DNA of 64,000 bases from Halolamina litorea (GTDB lineage: Archaea; Halobacteriota; Halobacteria; Halobacteriales; Haloferacaceae), in contig NZ_JANHGR010000001.1 in NCBI RefSeq assembly GCF_026616205.1, positions 434,001 through 498,000 on the forward strand, written 5' to 3'. Within the stretch, counting starts at the first letter, position 1, and every line of letters begins with the position of its first letter. The translations under genes and the position numbers were made by a program. This document shows, in pieces, positions 22,458 to 32,404 of the stretch. The notes beneath the pieces were generated by a model. It searched no databases and was not told the origin of the DNA. It saw nothing but the letters and a program-made list of their open reading frames with translations.

Positions 22458-23225
22458 TCAGACCGTATCCAGGAACGCCCGGATCTGATCGTTCACGACC
22501 TTCGACGCCTCGACGTGCGCGAGGTGCCCCGCGCCCTCGACCTCGAACAGCTCCGCCCGCGGGAGGTCGTCGGCCAGTTCCCGGCCGCGGGCGATCGGAC
22601 AGAGGCGGTCCTCGGTGCCGTGGACCACCAGCGCCGGCTCTGTGATCTCGTAGGGCTTCTCGACGGCAAACCCCTCGAGCGCCGCGGCCTGCTTCTCCCA
22701 CGAGTCGGGATCGGCGTCCTCGGCGGCGCGCCACTCGACGAACTGGGTGAGTGCATCGGCCTGTTCGTCGACGAACTCCCGGGAGAGCGCGGCTTCGAGG
22801 CCCTGTCGCAGCCCCTCGGCGTCGCTCGGTGCCGCGAACATCGGCTCGGGGTCGTAGCCGCCGCCGTTGAGTGCGCTCCCGATCAGCGTCAGTGACTTCA
22901 CCCGGCCGGTGGTGCGAGCCAGTTCGAGCGCGACCATGCCGCCGAGGCCGGCGCCGACGACGTGGGCCGACCGGACGCCGTGGTCGCGGAGCACTTCGAC
23001 CGCGTCGTCGGCGAGTGTCTCGACGGTGCAGTCCTCGGGCGGGTCGTCCGAGCGGCCACAGCCGCGGGTGTCGGCGACGACGACCTCGTAGGGGCCGGCG
23101 AGGGCGGCGTGCTGCCAGCCCCACTGCCACGCGCCCAGTCCGATGTCGCCACAGCACAGCACCGCCTCGCCGTCGCCGTCGGCCTCGTAGTACAGCGAGA
23201 CGCCGTCGGTGTTCACGTAAGGCAC
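22458..23225 (-). CDS. Alpha/beta hydrolase-fold protein lacking the nucleophile serine
   Basis: A 255-residue protein close to 3-oxoadipate enol-lactonase-type hydrolases: substrate strand VLCCGDIGLGAWQWGWQ in place of the HG oxyanion motif, VVADTRGCGRSDDP, elbow VVGAGLGGMVALELA, acid HGTEDRLCP and His GAGHLAHVE. The elbow normally reads G-x-S-x-G; here it is G-A-G-L-G, so Gly93 (codon GGC) replaces Ser (AGC would be one base away). The acid and His remain. It may be catalytically inactive, use another mechanism or be a pseudo-enzyme. GTG start at the family's usual N-terminus (PYVNTDGVSLYYEADG). A run of Cys (CC) beside the active site is unusual in haloarchaea. Confidence 0.82.
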   Translation of the reverse strand: MPYVNTDGVSLYYEADGDGEAVLCCGDIGLGAWQWGWQHAALAGPYEVVVADTRGCGRSDDPPEDCTVETLADDAVEVLRDHGVRSAHVVGAGLGGMVALELARTTGRVKSLTLIGSALNGGGYDPEPMFAAPSDAEGLRQGLEAALSREFVDEQADALTQFVEWRAAEDADPDSWEKQAAALEGFAVEKPYEITEPALVVHGTEDRLCPIARGRELADDLPRAELFEVEGAGHLAHVEASKVVNDQIRAFLDTV

Positions 23226-23306
23226 ATCGGGCGTTCGGTCGGGTCGGTGTTGACCGTTCCGGGAGCCATGCACAGTTTGAAACCCGCCCACCGAGTGGAT
23301 ACGCCA

Positions 23307-23516
23307 ATGCCCGAGTGCGAACGTTGTGGCACCCATCTCGATGCGGTTTCCGGCGGTCTGAAGGACGCGCTTGGTCTCGCGAGCTACGACGGCTACGAGT
23401 GTGATCGCTGTGGCACGCTGCTCTGTTCGGACTGTTACAACAAGCGGACGGTGGAGTTGGCCGGCGCGGCCCCCGATAGCTGCCCGCAGTGTGACGGGCG
23501 ACTGGAGAAGCGATAG
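23307..23516 (+). CDS. Small zinc-ribbon protein
   Basis: A 69-residue protein with four Cys pairs: CERCGTH (residues 4-7), CDRCG (about 34-37), CSDC (about 42-45) and CPQC (about 60-63), enough for two zinc ribbons. Charged, no membrane segment. Haloarchaea carry many such small zinc-finger proteins, some affecting biofilm or stress responses; nothing specific can be said of this one. It is convergent with alaS, 28 nt from its stop. Confidence 0.78.
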   Translation: MPECERCGTHLDAVSGGLKDALGLASYDGYECDRCGTLLCSDCYNKRTVELAGAAPDSCPQCDGRLEKR

Positions 23517-23544
23517 TCGGCTCCGCCCGGAAAACGACCGGTCC

Positions 23545-26313
23545 TTACGCCGCCTGTGCCTGCTGGCGGAGCACCTCGACGGCGTCCTCCAGCGCCTCGT
23601 CCAGCGCCTCCACGTCGGGGCCGCCGCCCTGTGCGAAGTCCGGGGGGCCGCCGCCGCCGCCGCCGACCTTGCGGGCGAGTTCGCCGATCACTTGGCCGGC
23701 GTCGATGCCGACGCCGTCGGGGACGCCGACGACGATCTGGGCCGAGTCGTCGGCGCCGGAGCCGACGACCGCCACCTTCCCGTCGGCGACCAGCGCGTTC
23801 GCGGTCGCCTGTAGCTCGTCGGCGTCGGCGTCGATCCGCTGGATCACCGCCGTCACGCCGTCGATCTCGACCTCCTGGGCGTCCTCGCCGCCGCCGGCGC
23901 GGGCCTCCGCCAGCTGACCCTTGAGGTCCTCGATGGTCTTGCCGCGCTGTTTCCACTCGGTGAAGAAGCGCTCGGCGGCGTCGGGAACCTCCTCGGGGTT
24001 CACGTCGAACGTTTCGGCGGCGCCGTAGAGGGCGTCCTCGGTGCGCTGGGTCGCCTCGATGGCCGCGGGGCCGGCGGCGAAGACGAAGCGCTCGACGCCG
24101 TCCTGTACCGGCTCGGTGTTCAGGATCTTGATCGTCCCGACCTCGCCGGTCCGGCTGACGTGGGTCCCGCCACAGGCCTGCACGTCGTCGCCGACGTGGA
24201 TCAGGCGGATGTTCTCTCCCGGCGGGATGCCGCCCTGATAGAGGTCGAAGCCGTGTTCGGCCTCGGCCTCGTGGCGACCGGGCCACTCCTGTCGGACCGG
24301 GCGGTTGTCGGTCACCATCTCGTTTGCGACCTGTTCGATCTCCTTGACCTCCTGGCGGCTCACGCGGTCGTAGTGGTTCACGTCCAGCCGGGAGCTATCG
24401 ACGCCCTTCTGAGCGCCGGCCTGCCGGACGTGCTCGCCGAGCACCGTCCGCGCCGCGGCGCCGATGATGTGGGTCGCGGTGTGGTGCTGCATCAGGCGTC
24501 GACGCCGCTCGGGGTCGATCTTGCCCGTGACGAACTCGCCCTTGCCGGGGCTCTCGTCGGTGCGGTGGAGGACGACGCCGTTCCGGATCTGCACGTCGGT
24601 CACCTCGACGCTGCCGTCCTCCGAGACGAGCGTCCCGTGGTCGGCGGGCTGACCGCCGCCCTCGGGGTAGAACATCGTCTGGTCGAGCACCACGTCGTAC
24701 CCCTCCTCGCGCTCGATCACGTCGAGGACGACCGCCTCGAACTCCATGCGGTCCTGGTCCTCGTAGTAGAGCTGGTCGGTGTCGGGCAGTTCGTCGGCGC
24801 GGTCGGCGCGCCGTTCCTCCTCCTCGAAGGCCTCCTCGGAGTCGTGCCGGGCGGCGACGAGCGAGTAGAAGTCGTCGGGCTCGTCGACGGTCGCGCCGCG
24901 CTCCTCGGCGATGTCGGCGACCATCGACGGCTGGATCCCGTGGGAGTCGTACAGTTCGAGCAGTTCCTCGGTCGGTATGGGCGTGCCGGCCTCGGCGTGC
25001 TCGTCGGCCAACTGCCGGACTTTCCGGCCGCCGCGTTCGAGCGTCTCCTCGTACTTGCGCTCCTCGGTGCGGACGATGTCGCGGATGGTGTCGCGGTTCT
25101 CGTAGTTCAGGCGCTCGGCCTCGCGGTCGACGAGGTCCTCGAGGGGCACGTCGATGCCCACGTCGTCGACGAGGCGCTTGGTGCGGCGCAGCACCATCCG
25201 GGCGAGGTAGCCCGTGCCGACGTTCGAGGGGACGATCTCGTCGCCGAACATGTAGGCGAGACAGCGCGCGTGGTCGGCGATGGCGTAGATCGCCTCCAGG
25301 GGCTCCATCAGCGCTTCGAGCCGTTCGACGGACACGTCCAGCCGGTCGGCGATGTTGTCCCGGGCGGCCTCCATGTCCTCGGCCTCGTCGATGTCCATGT
25401 GGCCGGCCAGCTTCGAGGCGCGGTGGACCAGTTCCTGCTCCTCGTCGGTCATGTCGATCCCGGCCTCACCCTTCAGGAACTCGATGGCCTCGGGGTAGAT
25501 GGCCTCGTACACCGTCGGAGTGCCCTGACTCATCCACGTCCAGCGCTCGATGCCGTAGCCGGTGTCGACGACCCGCCGGTCCATCTTCGAGTACGTGTTG
25601 CCGTCCTTCATCTCGTACTCGCCGTCGGGGTCCTTCTCGAGCATCATGAACACGAGCGTGGCCAGTTCGAGCCCCTCGTAGATGACCTCGAAGGCGGGCC
25701 CGGCGTTGCCGCCGCCGACCCACGGGTCCTCGATGAAGGTGACCTCCTCCTTGGGCACGCCCATCGAGGCGAAAAAGTCCTCGCAGTACTCGACACACTC
25801 GTCCTTCCAGTAGACCTCGCCCTCGTAGGCGTAGTCGGTGCCTTCGTCGGCGTTGAACGCGTGGTGGCCGCCCATCTCGAAGGCCATCGTGTGCCGGCCC
25901 GTCTTCCCGACGTTGTCGATGTCCTGCATCCGGATGCAGGGCTGGGAGACGACGAGGGGGTTGGCCGGCGGCGGCGACTCGCCGCTGGTGACGTGGGGCT
26001 GGAAGTCGTAGATGGAGGCCTGGGTCAGCAGCACGTCGTCGCGCCAGCGGTTGGCGGCGACGGGTGCGGGGTCGACGCGTTCGTGGTCGTGGTCCTCGAA
26101 GAAAGAGAGGAACTGCTCGCGCATCTCCGCCAGCGAGTACGCGTCATCGAACCCGGGGTCGTCGATGAAACCGTAGTCCTCACAGGGGGGCTCGCCGCAG
26201 GTCTCGCGCTCCGCGCGGCTCCAGAAGTGGGCGCCACAGGACGAACAGGTCTGACGTTCGAACCCGTTCTCCGCGAAGTAGTCGAGACGGTACTCGCTCT
26301 CGAGCTCGCTCAT
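23545..26313 (-). CDS. alaS: Alanyl-tRNA synthetase
   Basis: A 922-residue archaeal-type AlaRS. N-terminal zinc extension with [10 protein letters not shown] (about residue 20) ahead of the catalytic core (class II motifs around [35 protein letters not shown], later [11 protein letters not shown]). Editing domain: HHTATH (about residues 605-612) and CGGTH (about residue 713) supply the zinc ligands that remove mis-acylated Ser and Gly. C-terminal oligomerisation part contains a Gly run ([19 protein letters not shown]) before the final helix. ATG at 26313 ([13 protein letters not shown]) is chosen over a start nine codons earlier. TATA-like CCTTTTG lies about 28 nt upstream. Confidence 0.97.
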   Translation of the reverse strand: MSELESEYRLDYFAENGFERQTCSSCGAHFWSRAERETCGEPPCEDYGFIDDPGFDDAYSLAEMREQFLSFFEDHDHERVDPAPVAANRWRDDVLLTQASIYDFQPHVTSGESPPPANPLVVSQPCIRMQDIDNVGKTGRHTMAFEMGGHHAFNADEGTDYAYEGEVYWKDECVEYCEDFFASMGVPKEEVTFIEDPWVGGGNAGPAFEVIYEGLELATLVFMMLEKDPDGEYEMKDGNTYSKMDRRVVDTGYGIERWTWMSQGTPTVYEAIYPEAIEFLKGEAGIDMTDEEQELVHRASKLAGHMDIDEAEDMEAARDNIADRLDVSVERLEALMEPLEAIYAIADHARCLAYMFGDEIVPSNVGTGYLARMVLRRTKRLVDDVGIDVPLEDLVDREAERLNYENRDTIRDIVRTEERKYEETLERGGRKVRQLADEHAEAGTPIPTEELLELYDSHGIQPSMVADIAEERGATVDEPDDFYSLVAARHDSEEAFEEEERRADRADELPDTDQLYYEDQDRMEFEAVVLDVIEREEGYDVVLDQTMFYPEGGGQPADHGTLVSEDGSVEVTDVQIRNGVVLHRTDESPGKGEFVTGKIDPERRRRLMQHHTATHIIGAAARTVLGEHVRQAGAQKGVDSSRLDVNHYDRVSRQEVKEIEQVANEMVTDNRPVRQEWPGRHEAEAEHGFDLYQGGIPPGENIRLIHVGDDVQACGGTHVSRTGEVGTIKILNTEPVQDGVERFVFAAGPAAIEATQRTEDALYGAAETFDVNPEEVPDAAERFFTEWKQRGKTIEDLKGQLAEARAGGGEDAQEVEIDGVTAVIQRIDADADELQATANALVADGKVAVVGSGADDSAQIVVGVPDGVGIDAGQVIGELARKVGGGGGGPPDFAQGGGPDVEALDEALEDAVEVLRQQAQAA

Positions 26314-26427
26314 TACCGGGTGTGGTCCACCGTCGGGCAAAAGGATTCCGGGGTCAGAGCGTGCCGGTCCAGTCTACCGAAACACATATGCGACTATCTT
26401 CCAAGGTATGGGTAACTGATTCGTCGC

Positions 26428-29148
26428 GTGACACACGCAACCGAACTCCTCGTCGTCGGCGACAACCCGTGTACGACGGCCGGTTCCCTCCTCGACCGGG
26501 GTGGGTTCGTCGGACGCATCCGAGCCGCCGGCTCGGCCCTCGCCGCCTTCGAGGAGTCCAGACCGGACTGTCTGGTCGCCTGTGGGGACTCGATCCCGGC
26601 GTCACTGGCCGCGGCGGCTTCCGAGGCCGGCTGTCCGATCGTCGACTGTTCGGGGGCGCCCGTCCCCTCCCGGAGCGCCGCGGCATCGGCGTCCGACACC
26701 GGCACCGACGCCGACGCCGGTGCCGACAGGCTGGCGAGGCGGGTTCACGGGGCCGTCGACGGCACCCCGAACCGCGAGCGGGTCGCCCGTCTCCACGAGG
26801 GGTCGGCGACGCTCGTCGGAACCGAGAACCGGGAGGAACTCCACCGCCGGATCGTCGAGATCGGATCCGAGGTGCTCGGCTTCGGGATCGCGGCGCTCTA
26901 CCTCTACGACGGCGAGGGGTTCCGGCTCGCGGCGTCGACGGACCCGGACACGCCCGAGCGCGCCGACCCGGAGTTCGGCATCCTCGGACAGGTCCGCCGG
27001 ACCGGCGAGCCGGCGATCATCGACGACATCGAGGAACACGCGGTCGCCGAGCAGCGAACGCCGGAACTCAACTCGGGGATCGCGGTCCCGTTCGGGGACG
27101 TTGGGGTGTTCGGCGGCCTCTCGTCCGAGCCGGGGAGCTACGACGCGGTCGACTTGGAGTTCGCCCAACTGCTCGCCAACCACGGGGCGCAGGTCGACGC
27201 CCGCATCCGCGCGGAGTCAGATCTCCGGCGGCGACAGGCCCGTATCACGAGGCTCCACGAGGCGGCCCCGTCGCTGATCGACGCCGAGACCGAGTCGACC
27301 CTCTACGAGCGCGTGGTCGACATCGCCGAGGACGTCCTCGACCTCGACCAGTCGGTGCTGGTGATGGAACGCGACGGCGAGCTCACGCCGGTTGCGGGGC
27401 GGACCGGCCGGATCTCGGACATCTCCACCTCCGCGGGGATCCTCGGCCGGACGTACAACGAGGGGCGCTCGTTCCTCGTCGACGACGCCGACGAGAACGC
27501 CGACGCCGAGCCGGCAAACGAGACGATCAAGTCCGCCATCTCGGTCCCGGTCGGCGAGACGGGCGTGTTCCAGGTTTTCTCCGACGCGACCGACACGTTC
27601 GACGAGGCGGACCTCGAACTCGCGGAGCTGCTGGTTGGCTACGCCGAGACGACGCTCGACCGCATCCGTTCTGAGCGGGCGCTGCGGGAGTCCCGCCGGG
27701 TGATCGAGCGACTCCACAGCACCGCCATGGAACTCGCCGGCGCAGAGACCGAGTGCGACCTGCTCGAGCGTGCGGTCGCGGCCGCCGAGGACGTCCTCGA
27801 ACTCGACATGTGCAAGCTCGACCTCCGCGAGGGGGACATGCTCGTCCCCGTCGCCGAGTCCGGCGGCGTCCCCGCCGACGCCGGCCGGCCGATGCACGTC
27901 TCGGAGGGGCTCGCGGGCAAGACCGCTCGGACGGGCGAGTCGTTCCGGGTGGACGACCTCGGGGGCGACCCGGACTCCGCGCCGACCAACCCCGAGTTCC
28001 GCTCGGCGATTTCGGTCCCCGTTGGCGACCTCGGGGTGTTCCAAGCCGTCTCGACCGACCATGGGACGTTCGACCAGGAGGACCTCGAACTCGCGGAGCT
28101 GCTGATGGCCCACGTCGCCGTCTCGCTCCGCCGGGTGCGCGCCGAGGGGGACCTCCGCCGGGAGCGTGACAGCCTCGAAGCGCTGTTCGAGAACATCCCC
28201 GGGGCGGCCGTCTCCTACGAGATGACCGACGGAGAGCCGGTCGTTCGCCGCGTCAACGGCGCCTTCGAGCAGACGTTCGGTTACGACGCCGCGACCATCG
28301 TCGGCGAGTCCCTCGACGACTTCATCGTCCCGCCGGAGGACGAGCCGACGGCGGCGGAGTACAACGACCGACTCAGCGACGGCGAGCGGGTCCAGACCGA
28401 GGTCGAACGCGAGACGGTCGACGGCACCAAACACTTCCTGTTGCAGGTCACCCCGCTCGAAGTCGGTGAGGAGAGCGCGGCCGGCTACGCCATCTACTCC
28501 GACGTGACCGAACAGCGCGAACGCGAGGCCGAACTCCGGCGACAGAACGAGCGCCTCGACCAGTTCGCGAGCGTCGTCAGCCACGACCTCCGGAACCCGC
28601 TCAACGTCGCCACGGGCTACCTCGAACTCGCACGGGAGAGCGACGACCCCGAACACCTCGACCGGATCGAGGACGCCCTCGAACGGATGGACGGCCTCGT
28701 CACCGACCTGCTCCGACTGGCCCGCGAGGGACAGGACCTCGGCGAGCTAACCACCGTTCCACTCGAGGAGGTTGCCCGGGAGGCGTGGAGCCACGTCGCC
28801 ACCGAGGACGCCTCGCTCTCGGTGCCGACCGACCTGACGGTCGAGGCCGACCGCGAGCGGCTGGTGGGGCTGCTGGAGAACCTCTACCGGAACACCGCCG
28901 AACACGGCGGCGACGCGCCGACGGTCACCGTCGGCGACCTCCCGGACCGTCATGGCTTCTTCGTCGAGGACGACGGTCCCGGCATCGACCCCGACATCGA
29001 GCCGTTCGACACGGGTTCGACCACCAGCGAGAACGGGACCGGCTTCGGGCTCCCCATCGTCAAGAGCATCGCCGAGCCCCACGGCTGGTCGGTACTGGTG
29101 ACCGAGAGCGAGGAGGGCGGCGCGCGCTTCGAGTTCGTGTTCGATTAG
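26428..29148 (+). CDS. Multi-domain sensor histidine kinase (receiver-like, three GAF, PAS)
   Basis: A 906-residue soluble kinase. Order: receiver-like N-terminus (1-85) in which the usual phospho-acceptor strand reads RPDCLVACGDS, so the Asp is not at its normal place; three GAF domains (about 112-265, 272-420, 424-575) that resemble each other (SAISVPVGETGVFQVFS versus SAISVPVGDLGVFQAVS); PAS (about 580-700); HisKA with the phosphorylated His in SVVSHDLRNPLN (about residue 719); ATPase with N-box ENLYRNTAEHG (about 817), EDDGPGID and GTGFGLPIV. It has no membrane segment, so it senses a cytosolic signal. GTG start. No response regulator is nearby. The last bases overlap the stop of a convergent gene. 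Confidence 0.88.
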   Translation: MTHATELLVVGDNPCTTAGSLLDRGGFVGRIRAAGSALAAFEESRPDCLVACGDSIPASLAAAASEAGCPIVDCSGAPVPSRSAAASASDTGTDADAGADRLARRVHGAVDGTPNRERVARLHEGSATLVGTENREELHRRIVEIGSEVLGFGIAALYLYDGEGFRLAASTDPDTPERADPEFGILGQVRRTGEPAIIDDIEEHAVAEQRTPELNSGIAVPFGDVGVFGGLSSEPGSYDAVDLEFAQLLANHGAQVDARIRAESDLRRRQARITRLHEAAPSLIDAETESTLYERVVDIAEDVLDLDQSVLVMERDGELTPVAGRTGRISDISTSAGILGRTYNEGRSFLVDDADENADAEPANETIKSAISVPVGETGVFQVFSDATDTFDEADLELAELLVGYAETTLDRIRSERALRESRRVIERLHSTAMELAGAETECDLLERAVAAAEDVLELDMCKLDLREGDMLVPVAESGGVPADAGRPMHVSEGLAGKTARTGESFRVDDLGGDPDSAPTNPEFRSAISVPVGDLGVFQAVSTDHGTFDQEDLELAELLMAHVAVSLRRVRAEGDLRRERDSLEALFENIPGAAVSYEMTDGEPVVRRVNGAFEQTFGYDAATIVGESLDDFIVPPEDEPTAAEYNDRLSDGERVQTEVERETVDGTKHFLLQVTPLEVGEESAAGYAIYSDVTEQREREAELRRQNERLDQFASVVSHDLRNPLNVATGYLELARESDDPEHLDRIEDALERMDGLVTDLLRLAREGQDLGELTTVPLEEVAREAWSHVATEDASLSVPTDLTVEADRERLVGLLENLYRNTAEHGGDAPTVTVGDLPDRHGFFVEDDGPGIDPDIEPFDTGSTTSENGTGFGLPIVKSIAEPHGWSVLVTESEEGGARFEFVFD

Positions 29149-30170
29149 TCCTGCATCGCGGTCCGAACCGAATCGATCGCGTTCGCCACGTCGGCGTCAC
29201 CCACGTCCCAGTTGGTGGTGAAGCGGACGGTCGTCTCGCTGAACGCCACCGCGAGCACGCCGTGCTGTTCGATCTGCCCGACGAACTCGTCGGCGGTCAG
29301 GCCCGTGCCCGCCACGTCGGCGACGACGATGTTCGTGTCCGGTGCGGTCGTCTCGATCCCGTCGATCCCGGCCAGCCCGTCGGCGATCTCGGCGGCGCGC
29401 CGGTGGTCGGCGTCGAGGTGTTCGCGGTTCTCCAGTGCCAGCAGCGCCGGCGCGGCGATGATGCCGGCCTGTCGCATGCCGCCGCCGAACAGCTTCCGGG
29501 TGCGCCGGGCGCGGTCGATGAACTCCTGTTCTCCGACGAGCACCGAGCCGACGGGGGCACCCAGCCCCTTCGAGAGGCAGAACATCACGCTGTCGGCGTT
29601 CTCCGCGAGCGCGGCGGGGTCGGTGTCCAGCGACGCGGCGGCGTTGAACAGCCGTGCGCCGTCGAGGTGGACCGGCACGTCGTGTTCGTGGGCTGCCTCG
29701 GCCGCCGCGTCGATGTCGGCCTTCGGGACGGCGACGCCGCCGCGGTAGTTGTGAGTGTTCTCCAGACAGAACAGCCCCGTGCCGGCCTCGTGGAGGCCCT
29801 CCTCGACGATCCCCTCACGCACTTCCTCCGGGGTGGGGACCCCGTCGTCGCCGAAGTCGAGCAGGCGCGTCTGCAGGCCGCTGAGTTGGGCGACCGCGCC
29901 GAGTTCCCACTTGAGGACGTGGGCGTGTTCGTCGGCGAGCAGTTCCTGCCCGCGGTCGGTGTGGGTCCGGATGGCGATCTGGTTGCCCATCGTGCCGCTA
30001 GGGACGAACAGGCCAGCCTCCTTGCCGAGCACCTCGGCGGCGCGGTGTTCGAGTTCGTTGACGCTCGGGTCGTCCCGGTAGACGTCGTCGCCGACCTCGG
30101 CGTTCTTGGCTGCCTCCCGCATCGCGTCGGAGGGTCTGGTGACGGTGTCGGAGCGTAGATCTACGACCAT
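29145..30170 (-). CDS. Low-specificity L-threonine aldolase (PLP enzyme)
   Basis: A 341-residue fold-type I PLP enzyme that cleaves threonine or allo-threonine to glycine and acetaldehyde. It begins VDLRSDTVTRPSDAMREAA, the family signature, then VGDDVYRDDPSVNELE, FVPSGTMGNQIA (phosphate-binding region), HLDGARLFNAAA (Asp contacting the pyridine N) and SKGLGAPVGS with the PLP Lys (about residue 197). All key residues are in place. The stop codon overlaps the stop of the convergent kinase gene by three bases. Cytosolic; could supply glycine. Confidence 0.9.
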   Translation of the reverse strand: MVVDLRSDTVTRPSDAMREAAKNAEVGDDVYRDDPSVNELEHRAAEVLGKEAGLFVPSGTMGNQIAIRTHTDRGQELLADEHAHVLKWELGAVAQLSGLQTRLLDFGDDGVPTPEEVREGIVEEGLHEAGTGLFCLENTHNYRGGVAVPKADIDAAAEAAHEHDVPVHLDGARLFNAAASLDTDPAALAENADSVMFCLSKGLGAPVGSVLVGEQEFIDRARRTRKLFGGGMRQAGIIAAPALLALENREHLDADHRRAAEIADGLAGIDGIETTAPDTNIVVADVAGTGLTADEFVGQIEQHGVLAVAFSETTVRFTTNWDVGDADVANAIDSVRTAMQD

Positions 30171-30246
30171 GCCGTCGCTCGGAGTGGCTGGGGAATAAGG
30201 AATGCGGTGCCGTGGGGGACCTTCCGGTTCCGGCGCGTTCGCCGCC

Positions 30247-31248
30247 TCAGAGGTTGGCGTACGGGCCGCCCTTCGCCTCGGTCAGCCGGTCGACCTGCTC
30301 GTCGCTCAGGTCGATCGCGGCGGAGGCGAGGTTCTCCTCCAACTGCTCGACGGTGCGGGCGCCGACGATGGGCGCGGTGACGCCCTCACGGTGCTGGAGC
30401 CACGCGAGCGCGACCTGTGCGGGCGAGGCGTCGACCTCGTCGGCGACCTCGTCGAGCACGTCGTGGACGTCGAAGTTCGTCTCGGTGAGGTAGGCGCTCT
30501 CGAAGCGACTCGACTCGGCGGCGCGGGACTCGCCGGTCAGGCCCTCCTCGCGGTCGTACTTCCCGGTCAGGAACCCCTGACCGAGCGGGCTCCACGGGCA
30601 GACCGCCAGCCCCTCCTCGCGGGCCATCTGGAGGTAGTCCCCCTCAACCTCGCGGTCGACGAGGTTGTATCGGGGCTGGAGCACGGTGAACGGCTCCCAG
30701 CCCTCCGCGCGGGCCAGTTCGTTGGCCTTCGACACCCGCCAGGCGTTGGGGCGGAGCGTCGAGGCGCCGAGGTAGTGGACCTTCCCCTCCTCGACCAGCG
30801 CGTTCAGGGTCTTCATCGTCTCGCGGGTCGGCGTCTCGCCATCCCAGCGGTGGAGGTAGAGTACGTCCACGTAGTCGGTGTTCAGTCGGTCGAGGATGGC
30901 CTCGACGCGGTGGCGGATGTTCTTCCGGTTGGTCCCTCGGCTGTTGGGGTCGCCCTCGCGGATCTGCCAGTAGATCTTGGAGGCGACCGTGTAGCGCTCG
31001 CGGTCGCGCTCGGCCAGCCAGTCGCCGATCCACTCCTCTGCCTTCCCGCCGCCGTACACGTCGGCGGCGTCGATGTAGCGCCCGCCGGCGTTCGCGTAGG
31101 CGTCGAGCAGGGTCTTTGCCTGCTCCTCGTCGATCTCCACGTTCCCCGCCTCGGTCTCGCGGCCGAAGCGCCACGTGCCGAACTGGAGTTCGCTCGTTTG
31201 GAGGCCGCTCTCGCCGAACCGGACGAAGCCGAGGTCGGTGTCGCTCAT
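30247..31248 (-). CDS. Aldo/keto reductase
   Basis: A 333-residue NADPH-dependent reductase of the Kv-beta/YdhF-like branch. TIM-barrel tetrad: Asp and Tyr in YIDAADVYGGGKAEEW (about residues 48-63), Lys in YTVASKIYW (about 85), His in LYLHRWD (about 124). Nucleotide-binding end: CPWSPLGQGFLTGKY and the C-terminal PIVGARTVEQLEENL. ATG at 31248 opens MSDTDLGFVRFG. It is divergent from the acetamidase-like gene with about 100 nt between starts. The natural substrate is unknown. Confidence 0.9.
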   Translation of the reverse strand: MSDTDLGFVRFGESGLQTSELQFGTWRFGRETEAGNVEIDEEQAKTLLDAYANAGGRYIDAADVYGGGKAEEWIGDWLAERDRERYTVASKIYWQIREGDPNSRGTNRKNIRHRVEAILDRLNTDYVDVLYLHRWDGETPTRETMKTLNALVEEGKVHYLGASTLRPNAWRVSKANELARAEGWEPFTVLQPRYNLVDREVEGDYLQMAREEGLAVCPWSPLGQGFLTGKYDREEGLTGESRAAESSRFESAYLTETNFDVHDVLDEVADEVDASPAQVALAWLQHREGVTAPIVGARTVEQLEENLASAAIDLSDEQVDRLTEAKGGPYANL

Positions 31249-31321
31249 GATCGTGTCCCCCTGTTGGGCCGAACGTGGCAAAAGCGTTCAGCTATCGGCG
31301 GCCGCCGGGACCGCGGGGCAA

Positions 31322-31329
31322 CGTTATCC
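31322..31329 (+). promoter_or_regulatory. TATA-like site of the acetamidase-like gene
   Basis: CGTTATCC, 23-30 nt upstream of the ATG at 31352, in the divergent interval between an aldo/keto reductase and this gene. Confidence 0.4.
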
Positions 31330-31351
31330 GCCTCCGGGTGTCAGATCCGCC

Positions 31352-32362
31352 ATGACCGAGCGCCGCTTCGCCGTCGCCGACGCCCCCGAACCGGACCACC
31401 GACTCGCCGACGACCCGGCGAACCGCCACTACGCCTGGGACGCCGACCTCGACCCGGCGCTCACCGTTGCCCCCGGTTCAGTCGTCCAGTTCGACTGTCG
31501 GGACGCCTACGACCGGCAGCTTCCCAGGGAGCCGACCGTCGACGACGTGGCCGCCGTCGACGCCGACGGTCACCCGCTCGTGGGGCCGGTGGCGGTGGAG
31601 GGTGTCGAACCGGGCGACACGCTGCGGGTGGACCTACTCGCGTTCGAACACGAGGGCTGGGGCGTCTCGACGGTTCCGGCCGGCGAGAGCGGCGGCGGCC
31701 TGTTACCCGAGGAGTTCCCCGAACCACACGTCCGTGCGTGGGACCTCGACGGCACCGCGACCGTCGGCGGCGAGGAGCGCCGGGTGGCCCGCTTCGCCGC
31801 GGACGACGCCCCCGACGTGACGGTGCCGCTCGCGCCGTTCCCGGGCAACCTCGGTGTCGCCCCGGCCGCCGACGAGCCACAGAGCACGATGCCCCCGCGG
31901 GCCGTCGGCGGCAACATGGACGTGAAACACCTCACCGCGGGCGCGACGCTCTACCTGCCCGTCGAGGCCGCGGGCGGGCTGTTCTCCGTCGGCGATTGCC
32001 ACGGCGCACAGGGCGACGGCGAGGTCTGCATCACCGGGATCGAGGCACCGATGCGCGTCACCGCCCGCCTCGACGTGACCGACCGGGCGATCGACCAGCC
32101 CCAGTTCGAGACGGGCGGGCCGTTCACCCCGACCGGCCGCGACGAGCCGATGTACGCCACCACCGGGATCGCGCCGGACCTGATGGACGCCACCAAGCGC
32201 GCGACCCGGGCGATGATCGACCACCTCCACGAGCGCCGTGGGTTCTCCCGGCCCGACGCCTACGTCCTCTGCTCGGCCGCCGTCGACCTCAAGATCAGCG
32301 AGGTCGTCGACGCCCCCAACTGGACGGTGACGGCGTACCTCCCCGAGTCGGTGCTGGCCTGA
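31352..32362 (+). CDS. Acetamidase/formamidase family protein
   Basis: A 336-residue FmdA-type amidase, expected to hydrolyse short amides such as formamide or acetamide to ammonia and the acid. Visible family stretches: VVQFDCRDAYDRQ, PVAVEGVEPGDTLRV, PFPGNLGVAPA, GGNMDVKHLTAGATLYLPV, FSVGDCHGAQGDGEVC and SAAVDLKISEVVD. The GDCH and GDGE residues form the metal/active-site cluster of the family and are intact. Cytosolic. The ATG at 31352 is the first after the TATA-like site and removes an upstream shadow extension of 59 codons. Confidence 0.9.
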   Translation: MTERRFAVADAPEPDHRLADDPANRHYAWDADLDPALTVAPGSVVQFDCRDAYDRQLPREPTVDDVAAVDADGHPLVGPVAVEGVEPGDTLRVDLLAFEHEGWGVSTVPAGESGGGLLPEEFPEPHVRAWDLDGTATVGGEERRVARFAADDAPDVTVPLAPFPGNLGVAPAADEPQSTMPPRAVGGNMDVKHLTAGATLYLPVEAAGGLFSVGDCHGAQGDGEVCITGIEAPMRVTARLDVTDRAIDQPQFETGGPFTPTGRDEPMYATTGIAPDLMDATKRATRAMIDHLHERRGFSRPDAYVLCSAAVDLKISEVVDAPNWTVTAYLPESVLA

Positions 32363-32404
32363 ACACGCCGCGGGATTGATTCCGGGCCCGACCGACCGGC
32401 GAGC

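Noticed and set aside
24160-26415. 751-codon plus-strand open frame
   Set aside because: Antisense shadow of alaS; composition is Val/Asp/Leu/His-biased and has no domain.
29145-29148. Overlapping stops of the kinase and threonine aldolase genes as a gene-fusion or frameshift
   Set aside because: Both proteins are complete at their C-termini; a short convergent overlap of stop codons is ordinary in compact genomes.
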